Below are positions 45,823 to 52,816 of a stretch of DNA of 55,786 nucleotides, piece by piece. Source of the stretch: Gammaproteobacteria bacterium (lineage in GTDB: Bacteria; Pseudomonadota; Gammaproteobacteria; Xanthomonadales; SZUA-36); the NCBI GenBank assembly GCA_030428105.1, contig JAUIBE010000015.1, positions 1-55,786 on the forward strand, read 5' to 3'. The position numbers were made by a program, and so were the translations under genes. The notes beneath the pieces are model-generated. The model saw nothing but the letters and a program-made list of their open reading frames with translations. It was not told the origin of the DNA and made no database searches. Position 1 is the stretch's first letter. Every line of letters begins with the position of its first letter.

Positions 45823-47634
45823 ATGATTCGCCGACGCACCTCCATCTCCTACATTGACGGCCCGCGCATGCAGCGGGCACTGGACGCCGGCATCCTGCAC
45901 CTGTTCCAGCGTCGCGAGTACTTGAACCGGATCAACGTGTTCCCGGTGCCCGATGGCGACACTGGCACCAACATGGCGTTTACCTTCAAGGCCATTCGCG
46001 AGGCATTGGCCCGGCGGGTTTCCGAACGCGTGGACCAGTTGATGGCGCGGGTTGCCGATGCCGCGCTGGATGGCTCGCGGGGCAATTCCGGCGCCATCAT
46101 GGCGCAGTATTTCCAGGGCTGGCGTGAAGGTGCAGCGGGTTGCCGGCTGTTTACCCCCGAATCCCTGGCGCGCGCCGCTGCTCGGGGAAGCGAGGCCGCC
46201 TGGAGCGCCATGGCCAACCCGGTGGCGGGAACGCTGCCTTCGGTGATTGAAGGGTTTTCCAGGGCGCTTGAACAGGCCGTCGGCGGGGGAGAGAAAGATT
46301 TCCGCAACCTGCTGGAAACCGGGCTCAAGGCAGCGCGCGAAGCGTTGAAGCGAACCCCGGAGCAACTGCCGGCCCTGCGTGCAGCCGGGGTGGTGGATGC
46401 CGGTGGCCAGGGATTTGTCGACCTGCTCGAGGGCATCTGGTACTTCGTTGCCGAGGGCAAGGTCGATGATCCACCGCCGCTGGCCGAGGAAGATCGCCCG
46501 CGGGACATCGAAAACTTCGAAGTTGGCGAGCACCGCTACTGCACCGAATGCGTGATCGAAGGCCAGGGCCTGGACAGGAACGCGGTGATGGCCAGGCTGG
46601 AAGAAATGGGCTTGAGCTCCATTGTCGTGGCAGGAAGCGCGCAACGCCTGCGGGTGCACGTGCACACCGATGCGCCCGGGGAAGTGTTCCTCGCCGCTGA
46701 GTCCTTTGGCGAGATCCGCCAGCAAAAGGCCGATGACATGAGTCGCCAGCATGGCCTTCTGAACCAGACCGGCAGCGTCGCGGTGGTCTCAGATTCCGGT
46801 GCCGACCTTCCGCAGGATGAGGTCGATCGACTGGGTATTCACATGGTTCCGGTGCGGGTCAGTTTCGGCGAGCAGGAATTCCTGGACGGCGTTTCCATCG
46901 ACAGTGAAACTTTCAACCGCATGCTGCTGGATTGCGAGGAGATGCCGCAAACCTCCCAGCCGCCGCCGGGAGACTTCGCGCGCCAGTACGAGTTGCTTAC
47001 CAGTCACGGGTACACGGTGGTGTCAGTGGGTCTCTCGCAGGAGTTGAGCGGAACCACCGGGGCCGCCTTGCGGGCAGCGGAACGCTTTGAAGAAGGTGCG
47101 GTGCGCGTGGTGGATACATTGAACGCCACTTGCGGCCAGGGCCTCCTGGCGATTGCCGCCGCCGAAGCCGCCAGTCGCGGTTATTCGGCGGACGAGATTG
47201 TCGCAATGCTTGAAGAGATGATTCCCCAGACGCGCACCTTTGGTATTGCCACCGACCTCAGTTTCGCGGTGCGCGGTGGACGCCTGCCCGGCTGGGTCAA
47301 GAAAGTGGCTGACCTGCTGCGGGTGATACCGATCCTGACAGCCAACCCGCTTGGCCAGTTAAAACCGGGCGGGGTGATCTGGGGGCGAAAATCGCCGGCC
47401 GAATCACTGGGCAGGATCGTCGCCCGCAAGATGGCGCCTGATGCAATGTACCGAGTACTGCTGGCGCACGGCGGCAACCTGGATGCAGCAAACAGGCTGC
47501 GCAGAACCTTGCTGCAACAGCACTCACGCATCCACTCCTGCCACATCTGTGATGCCGGCCCCGCACTTGGGGTGCACCTTGGGCCCGGCGGCCTGATCGC
47601 GGCGTTCATGCCCGACCCGGAGATACTCAACTGA
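45823..47634 (+). CDS. Fatty-acid-kinase-like fusion: FakA (DAK2/DhaL) plus DegV (FakB)
   Basis: A 603-residue fusion. Residues about 1-190 are a DhaL kinase domain (INVFPVPDGDTGTNMAFTF with metal-binding Asp residues, DGSRGNSGAIMAQYFQG). Residues 225-305 match the FakA middle domain (HRYCTECVIEGQGLDRNAVM, LRVHVHTDAPGEVF). Residues 318-600 are a DegV/FakB fatty-acid-binding domain (VAVVSDSGADLPQDEVDRLGIHMVPV, MPQTSQPPPGDFARQYELL). In Gram-positive bacteria FakA and FakB are separate and phosphorylate exogenous fatty acids. The start codon of plsY overlaps its stop, which fits, since PlsY uses acyl-phosphate. Confidence 0.92.
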   Translation: MIRRRTSISYIDGPRMQRALDAGILHLFQRREYLNRINVFPVPDGDTGTNMAFTFKAIREALARRVSERVDQLMARVADAALDGSRGNSGAIMAQYFQGWREGAAGCRLFTPESLARAAARGSEAAWSAMANPVAGTLPSVIEGFSRALEQAVGGGEKDFRNLLETGLKAAREALKRTPEQLPALRAAGVVDAGGQGFVDLLEGIWYFVAEGKVDDPPPLAEEDRPRDIENFEVGEHRYCTECVIEGQGLDRNAVMARLEEMGLSSIVVAGSAQRLRVHVHTDAPGEVFLAAESFGEIRQQKADDMSRQHGLLNQTGSVAVVSDSGADLPQDEVDRLGIHMVPVRVSFGEQEFLDGVSIDSETFNRMLLDCEEMPQTSQPPPGDFARQYELLTSHGYTVVSVGLSQELSGTTGAALRAAERFEEGAVRVVDTLNATCGQGLLAIAAAEAASRGYSADEIVAMLEEMIPQTRTFGIATDLSFAVRGGRLPGWVKKVADLLRVIPILTANPLGQLKPGGVIWGRKSPAESLGRIVARKMAPDAMYRVLLAHGGNLDAANRLRRTLLQQHSRIHSCHICDAGPALGVHLGPGGLIAAFMPDPEILN

Positions 47635-48260
47635 TGGCCGCGGTAGTGATCAATACGTTCCTTGCCTACCTGCTGGGCTCGGTTTCCGGCAGCCTGGTGC
47701 TGGGGCGGCTGCGCCAGGTGGACATTCGCAAATTCGGCAGCGGCAATGCAGGCGGCACCAATGCGCTGCGTGCCCAGGGTTTCAAGTTCGCGTTGTGCGT
47801 GGTGATCATCGATGTCGGAAAAGGCGTGCTGGCCGCCAGCCTGCCGGGTTGGCTCCAATGGGGTGCGTCACCACAGTCGATTGCACCGCTGAGTTGTGCC
47901 CTGGCCGCGGTGGTGGGTCACTGCTACCCGGTCTGGCATGGCTTTCGTGGTGGCAAGGGCGCGGCCACCGCTGTCGGCGGCATCCTGGTGATCCAACCGC
48001 TGGCGCTGGTGCCGATGCTGGCCACCTGGGCGCTGTGCCTGGTTTTAACCGGCTGGGTAGGGCTCTCCACCATGCTGGCGGGTATTTCCCTGGTGCCGGT
48101 CATGCTGTGGCTGGACGCGCCGCGCGAGCAGCTTGCCTTCGCAATCGCCGTGGCGTTGTTCCTGGTGTTCACCCACCGAAGCAACATCCGCTCCATGCTC
48201 GCCGGTCGCGAATATCGATTCGAGCGCGTGCGCCTGGTGAATTGGTTCAAGCGGAGATAG
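47634..48260 (+). CDS. plsY: Acyl-phosphate:glycerol-3-phosphate acyltransferase
   Basis: A 208-residue inner-membrane enzyme that makes 1-acyl-glycerol-3-phosphate from acyl-phosphate. It shows LLGSVSGSLVLGRLR, KFGSGNAGGTNALRAQGFK (motif 1), VGHCYPVWHGFRGGKGAAT (motif 2) and a C-terminal FTHRSNIRSMLAGRE (motif 3). The ATG overlaps the stop of the kinase fusion gene (TGATG), so acyl-phosphate supply and use are coupled. Confidence 0.95.
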   Translation: MAAVVINTFLAYLLGSVSGSLVLGRLRQVDIRKFGSGNAGGTNALRAQGFKFALCVVIIDVGKGVLAASLPGWLQWGASPQSIAPLSCALAAVVGHCYPVWHGFRGGKGAATAVGGILVIQPLALVPMLATWALCLVLTGWVGLSTMLAGISLVPVMLWLDAPREQLAFAIAVALFLVFTHRSNIRSMLAGREYRFERVRLVNWFKRR

Positions 48261-48264
48261 CGCT

Positions 48265-49050
48265 TTGGCGCCTCTGGATCCCGACCTGGTCGCCGGTGCG
48301 GTTTCGGTAGAGAACCGCGCCTGGCTTGGTGAAATCATTGTCTTGCAGGAAACCGGCTCCACCAACGACTACGCCATGCAGTTACCCCGCAAGCGGCTTC
48401 ACGGCGCCGTGGTGGTGGCGGAGATGCAGACGGCGGGCAAAGGTCGGCGCGGGCGGCACTGGCGCTCTCCGCCCGGCAATCTTTTTATGAGTTTCGGCTG
48501 GCAGTTTGCGGTTGGTGAGGTAGCGCAGGGCTTGTTGCCCCTGGCTGCCGGCCTGGCGGTTTGCCGAGCGCTGGAGCGGTTTGGGCTAAGTGGGCACGGC
48601 ATCAAGTGGCCCAACGATGTGCGCATCGGCAGGGAAAAACTCTGCGGCATCCTGGTGGAGGGGCGCAGCCGAAGTGATGGATTCGACATGGTGTGCGGTA
48701 TTGGCGTGAACATGACGCTGCAAGACGAAGCGGGTGCAAGTATCGATCAGCCCTGGACCACGCTGGCGCAGCACCTGGCCCACGGGGCGCCTTCGCGCAA
48801 TGTGCTTGCTGGGAGCATCCTTGACGAGTTCATTGCGCTCATAGGCGCGGCGGAAAATTTAGCCGGGCAAGTTGCGAAGCACTGGCCACGCTGGGACCTG
48901 TTGTATGGTCGCAAGGTGAATATTCTTGGCGAATCGCACCCAGACCATGGCGTTGCCCGCGGCATCGATTCCCGGGGAGCGCTGTGCCTGGAAACGTCGC
49001 AGGGGCTGCAGGCTGTCCACTCCGCCGAGGTGAGCGTGCGTGAATCCTGA
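48265..49050 (+). CDS. birA: Biotin--[acetyl-CoA-carboxylase] ligase (no repressor domain)
   Basis: A 261-residue biotin protein ligase. It shows QETGSTNDYAMQLP, the biotinyl-AMP loop AGKGRRGRHWRSPPGNLFMSFGW, KWPNDVRIGREKLCGILVEG and GIGVNMT, with a C-terminal SH3-like domain. The N-terminal DNA-binding domain of E. coli BirA is absent, so it is probably not a repressor. The start is a TTG with GCGGAGATAG upstream. It overlaps coaX by 11 bases. Confidence 0.93.
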   Translation: MAPLDPDLVAGAVSVENRAWLGEIIVLQETGSTNDYAMQLPRKRLHGAVVVAEMQTAGKGRRGRHWRSPPGNLFMSFGWQFAVGEVAQGLLPLAAGLAVCRALERFGLSGHGIKWPNDVRIGREKLCGILVEGRSRSDGFDMVCGIGVNMTLQDEAGASIDQPWTTLAQHLAHGAPSRNVLAGSILDEFIALIGAAENLAGQVAKHWPRWDLLYGRKVNILGESHPDHGVARGIDSRGALCLETSQGLQAVHSAEVSVRES

Positions 49051-49873
49051 GCTCGAAAGCCCCCGGCCCGCCGATCGTTTTTGCCTGCTGATTGATCGTG
49101 GCAGCACCCGGGTGAAGTGGATCACCGCGCTGTGGCATGGCTTGTCCGCGCAGTGGAACCTCGACGTCACCACCTTCGGCGAGGGCGACGTCGCCGACCT
49201 GGAACAGGCGATGGAAAGCGGCCAGATGCTTCCGCCGGAAGAAGTGCTTTATTGCAGTGTCGGAACAGAGCGGCGTGCAAGAGAAGTGGAGCAAGCCGTT
49301 GCAGCGCATACTGCCGCGCCGGTCATACGACTCCGGGCTGAACCGCAGAGCCACGGGGTGACCAACGGTTACCGTGAGCCCGGGCAGTTGGGCGCCGACC
49401 GCTGGATGGCCATCGTTGGCGCCGTGGCGCAGTACCATGCGCCCGTGCTGGTGATGGACCTGGGTACTGCCACCACCATTGACCTGGTCGATGCCGACCG
49501 CCGCCACCTGGGCGGCGTCATCCTTCCTGGCCCCGGCACCATGGTGCGCGCCCTGGGCGTTGATACGGAGTTGGACGTTTCCGGCGCGGAGGGTTTCGGT
49601 GCGGAACTGCGTCACCGTTCCGGCCAGCCGCAAGGCGACACCATGTCCGCTATTGCTGGCGGTATTGTCAGCGCGCAAAACGGCGCACTTGGCGAGGCGC
49701 TGGCCTGGTTCAAACAACGATTAGGTGAAGAGGCGGCGGAACGAGTGAAGGTGATTGTCACCGGGGGCGCCGCCGGGGCTATACTTAAGCAGTCAGTCTA
49801 CCAGCTGACCCATGATCCCCTGCTGGTGTTCAGGGGCATGCTTTCCTGCCGGTTTGGGCCCGGCGAGACATGA
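49040..49873 (+). CDS. coaX: Type III pantothenate kinase
   Basis: A 277-residue ASKHA-fold kinase, first enzyme of coenzyme A synthesis. It shows FCLLIDRGSTRVKW (phosphate 1), YREPGQLGADRWMAIVGA (pantothenate site), VLVMDLGTATTIDLVDADRRHLGGVILPGPGTM and VIVTGGAAG. The start is a GTG within the end of birA. The birA-coaX-SPOR order is common in gammaproteobacteria. Confidence 0.94.
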   Translation: MNPELESPRPADRFCLLIDRGSTRVKWITALWHGLSAQWNLDVTTFGEGDVADLEQAMESGQMLPPEEVLYCSVGTERRAREVEQAVAAHTAAPVIRLRAEPQSHGVTNGYREPGQLGADRWMAIVGAVAQYHAPVLVMDLGTATTIDLVDADRRHLGGVILPGPGTMVRALGVDTELDVSGAEGFGAELRHRSGQPQGDTMSAIAGGIVSAQNGALGEALAWFKQRLGEEAAERVKVIVTGGAAGAILKQSVYQLTHDPLLVFRGMLSCRFGPGET

Positions 49874-50580
49874 TGCAAAACGTCCAGGGACGAACGATGT
49901 TATTGCGATTCACCGTGATCGGGCTTGTGGTGCTCAACGTCTTTTTGTGGGGTTGGGCGGCCATCCAGCCAGAACCGGTTGCGGTTCCAGAAGCCAAAGA
50001 TGTGGCGCAGGTCATGCAGATCAGCGGCGTGCCAGCCATTCGCCTGGCGCGCGAGGCCGATCTGACATCGCCGGGCGGTTTGCAGGCCTCACGCCAGTGC
50101 TACACCCTGGGGCCCATTGAATCTCGCTCCGCGATGCGTGCTGTCCAGGACGAACTGGAACGCTCGGTGGTGCAATTGAGCTGGCATGAAACCACCGCCG
50201 TTGTGGAGCAGGGTTACTGGGTGTACCTCGAGCCATTCTCCAGCCGGGCGCAGGCTGCCGAGGCAGTGCAGCAACTGGTGGACCGCGGCATTTCCGATTA
50301 CTACGTCATGCCCAATGGCCCCAACGCCAATGCGGTATCGGTGGGGCTGTACGAACAGCGGGTGCAGGCGGAGACGCGCAAGTCCGAGATCGAAGGGCTG
50401 GGCCTGGGCTGGCCAGTGCGCATGGAAATGCAGCGCAAGGACGAGTCGCGGTATTGGCTGGATTTCGAGGTGCGCGGTGACGCGCCGTTGGAGATTGACC
50501 AGCTGGTTGCCGATGGCAGCCAGGCGCGACAACTGGAAGTGCCCTGCGCGGAAAACGAGGCTTCGTTTCCGCCTACCTGA
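49870..50580 (+). CDS. SPOR-domain-like membrane-anchored protein
   Basis: A 236-residue protein with one N-terminal membrane segment (LLRFTVIGLVVLNVFLWGWA). A periplasmic region contains a SPOR-like domain at about 75-150 (QCYTLGPIESRSAMRAVQDEL, GYWVYLEPFSSRAQAAEAVQQLVDRGISDYYVM, ANAVSVGLYEQRVQAETRKSEI). SPOR domains bind denuded peptidoglycan, so a role at the division site or cell wall is possible. The ATG at 49870 overlaps the coaX stop (ATGATG). Confidence 0.82.
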   Translation: MMQNVQGRTMLLRFTVIGLVVLNVFLWGWAAIQPEPVAVPEAKDVAQVMQISGVPAIRLAREADLTSPGGLQASRQCYTLGPIESRSAMRAVQDELERSVVQLSWHETTAVVEQGYWVYLEPFSSRAQAAEAVQQLVDRGISDYYVMPNGPNANAVSVGLYEQRVQAETRKSEIEGLGLGWPVRMEMQRKDESRYWLDFEVRGDAPLEIDQLVADGSQARQLEVPCAENEASFPPT

Positions 50581-50602
50581 TAGAACGTCTTTTTGTAAGA
50601 TA

Positions 50603-50678
50603 TGGTGCCGGCACCAAGATTCGAACTCGGGACCTACTGATTACAAATCAGTTGCTCTACCAACTGAGCTATACCGGC
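50603..50678 (-). tRNA. tRNA-Thr (anticodon TGT)
   Basis: Reverse-strand cloverleaf: acceptor GCCGGTA/TGCCGGC, D arm AGCTCAGTTGGTAGAGC, anticodon loop in ACTGATTTGTAATCAGT (anticodon TGT), T arm with GTTCGAATC, discriminator A and an encoded CCA end. It stands alone, about 40 bases downstream of the glycosyltransferase gene. Confidence 0.96.
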
Positions 50679-50717
50679 ACGGTGGGCGCTGATTTTACCT
50701 TGTATTGGTGCCCGGAA

Positions 50718-51854
50718 TCACGCTTCAGACTCAATCGCGACGATGTTGGAGAAAAACCGCAGGGTTTGCCTGGCGGTTGATTCCCAGGTGAACTGGCTGG
50801 CGTGGGCGATGCCCGCGGAAATCGCTTGCTGGCGGCGCTCGCTGTCCAGCGTCATGGCGTCAAGCGCTTCGGCGAAAGCGTAGCTGTCATCCTGCGCGGA
50901 AACCGGCCAGGCACCACCGGAAACCTCGGGCAGGCAGGTGGAGTCGCTTACCACGCCCGGTGTTCCCGCGGCCATCGCTTCCAGCAGTGGCAAGGCGAAT
51001 CCTTCATAGCGCGATGGTTGCAGCAGGCAGGAAGCGCCTGACACCACGTAGGGCACCTGGTCGGCGGGCACATTTTCCAGCCAGTCGATTTTCTCGGCCA
51101 CCCCGCGTGAGCGCGCAAGCTTGTCCAGCGCTGAGCGGTATTGCGGGCTGGCTCCTCCACCGACCAGCGCCAGCCTGAATCCTTCCCGGCGCGCGTTGGA
51201 GTCCGCGAATGCCTTGATCGACAACTCCAGGTTCTTGTGCGGAAACCAGCTGCCGAGCTGCAGCAGGTAAGGGCTCTTCAGCCCGAGCCGGGCCACAGTG
51301 CTGCGAATTTCGTCCATCGGTCGCGGCCGAAACCGTGCGTGGTCCACGCCGTGCGGCACCACCGCAATCCGCTCGTTCGGGTAGTCGGGGAAGTAATGCT
51401 TAAGGCGGGAACGCCCATGCCCTGTCAGGCAAATCAGGCCCGCGCTGCGCGCCACGTTGCGCAGCAGGCGCTTGCCGGAAGCGTTCGGCTCCAGGTCCAG
51501 TACGCGGAAATCATGCACCGTGAATGTAAGCGGAGTACGGCTGAATCGCGGCAGGTAATTGCCGAAACTGTGAAACAGTTGCAAGCCACGCCCGGGCAGC
51601 AGGTATCGAACCGGCATCCAGCGGGTTTCGAAACCTTGTGCCAGTTCGGCAATGGGTTTGCGCCGCAGGATGCGCTCGCTGCGGATGTACAGCACCGGGT
51701 CGAACGCTTCGCCCTCTGCCTTCGAGGCATCCAGCAGGTGCGGCAATACCTCGCGAACATAGCGGGCGATGCCGCGTACCTTGGTCTTGACCGCTTGCGA
51801 AATATCCAGGCCGACTTGCACCAACAAACCCCGAACTGCCCAAAATCGGGCCAT
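50718..51854 (-). CDS. Glycosyltransferase family 4 (GT-B, GT1-type) protein
   Basis: A 378-residue retaining glycosyltransferase. The N-terminal half has VRGIARYVREVLPHLL and RSGLICLTGHGRSRL-type segments. The C-terminal half holds the nucleotide-sugar site: PYLLQLGSWFPHKNLELSIKAFA, LALVGGGASPQYRSALD, VPYVVSGASCLLQPSRYEGFALPLLEAMAAGTPGVVSDSTCLPEV (EX7E motif). The substrate is unknown; it probably makes a surface polysaccharide. The start at 51854 is one choice; no clear Shine-Dalgarno is seen. It is divergent from the methyltransferase gene. Confidence 0.85.
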   Translation of the reverse strand: MARFWAVRGLLVQVGLDISQAVKTKVRGIARYVREVLPHLLDASKAEGEAFDPVLYIRSERILRRKPIAELAQGFETRWMPVRYLLPGRGLQLFHSFGNYLPRFSRTPLTFTVHDFRVLDLEPNASGKRLLRNVARSAGLICLTGHGRSRLKHYFPDYPNERIAVVPHGVDHARFRPRPMDEIRSTVARLGLKSPYLLQLGSWFPHKNLELSIKAFADSNARREGFRLALVGGGASPQYRSALDKLARSRGVAEKIDWLENVPADQVPYVVSGASCLLQPSRYEGFALPLLEAMAAGTPGVVSDSTCLPEVSGGAWPVSAQDDSYAFAEALDAMTLDSERRQQAISAGIAHASQFTWESTARQTLRFFSNIVAIESEA

Positions 51855-51939
51855 CGTATTGCATCGCGGTGCGGACTGAAAGCCACGACAGCCGGACAGT
51901 GTGGCAAAATGCGCATTTCCAGCAAGAGAGCCGGATTCC

Positions 51940-52566
51940 ATGAGCGAAGAAAATAATAACGAAGCGGCGCCTACCCCGGCGCGCTACGCACAGTACAGTT
52001 CAGACGTGGGGCTTGAGCGCCTGGTGCAACGCCTGCGCAACAAGGAGTTCCTGCGCCAGTTCGGTGGCTTCGTGCTGATGCTGTTTTTTACCTGGACGGC
52101 AGATCCCCAGGCGCAGTGGGTGCCGTACGCGATCGCCGCGGTGGTGCTTGGCGCCCTGATCCGGGCGTGGGCGGCTGGCACGGTGTTCAAGAATGAAATC
52201 CTGGCCACCACCGGCCCTTACTCGATGGTGCGCCACCCCCTTTACGTGGGCAACATCCTAATTTTTATCGGCTTTAACCTGCTTAACAATGAGCCCTGGG
52301 CTTGGTTGATCACGATTTCTTTCCTGTGGTTTTTTTACCCGCCTGCGATCAATTACGAGGATGGAAAACTGGAGGGCATCTTTGGCCAGCCGTGGCGCGA
52401 ATGGCGTAACCGAACACCCGCCCTGGTTCCGGCACGGATCGAATTTTCCGCGCTGCGTTCTACCTGGGCGTTCGGTCTTTTCGCCGGCCGCAACGGTGAA
52501 CTGTTGATCTTCTTGTTCACCATGGTGTGTCTCGTCCTGGCGTTGCGGGTGGGCTTACCCTTCTGA
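51940..52566 (+). CDS. Isoprenylcysteine carboxyl methyltransferase-family membrane protein
   Basis: A 208-residue membrane protein with about five hydrophobic segments. The SAM-binding motif ATTGPYSMVRHPLYVGNILIFIGFNL and the later INYEDGKLEGIFGQPWREW match the ICMT/phospholipid methyltransferase (PEMT) superfamily. Its bacterial substrate is unknown. The ATG at 51940 is preceded by AAGAGAG. The gene-free stretch 52567-52816 after it holds the promoter of the next gene. Confidence 0.82.
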   Translation: MSEENNNEAAPTPARYAQYSSDVGLERLVQRLRNKEFLRQFGGFVLMLFFTWTADPQAQWVPYAIAAVVLGALIRAWAAGTVFKNEILATTGPYSMVRHPLYVGNILIFIGFNLLNNEPWAWLITISFLWFFYPPAINYEDGKLEGIFGQPWREWRNRTPALVPARIEFSALRSTWAFGLFAGRNGELLIFLFTMVCLVLALRVGLPF

Positions 52567-52639
52567 TTTCGCTGCTTACAAGGGGTTTCTTGAATGGCCG
52601 TAAACAGGAATTCTGATTCGCCCATACGCCAGCGTTTTG

Positions 52640-52668
52640 TTGACAGTAGGTAGGGTGGGGCGCAGAAT
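52640..52668 (+). promoter_or_regulatory. Sigma70-type promoter of the giant surface protein gene
   Basis: TTGACA (52640-52645), 17 bases, CAGAAT (52663-52668). The -35 is perfect and the -10 matches at three of six bases. A leader of about 140 bases follows before the ATG at 52817; I see no known riboswitch in it. Confidence 0.5.
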
Positions 52669-52816
52669 AGGCCCGCTTTACAAAAATTTTCTTACTCGGT
52701 TGGCTGACGGGGTGTGGGCATCGTCGGTTTCCGGGTGTTTGGCGCAAAAGGGACTTTGGCGCCTATGCAGAATTCCGAAGGATCGGAACGCACAACCAAT
52801 TTTTTTGGGGGAAACG

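Noticed and set aside
52669-52816. Cyclic-di-GMP or other riboswitch in the leader of the surface protein gene
   Set aside because: The GGCGCAAAAGG and CGGAACGCACAACC strings vaguely recall GEMM, but the conserved core and paired stems could not be found.
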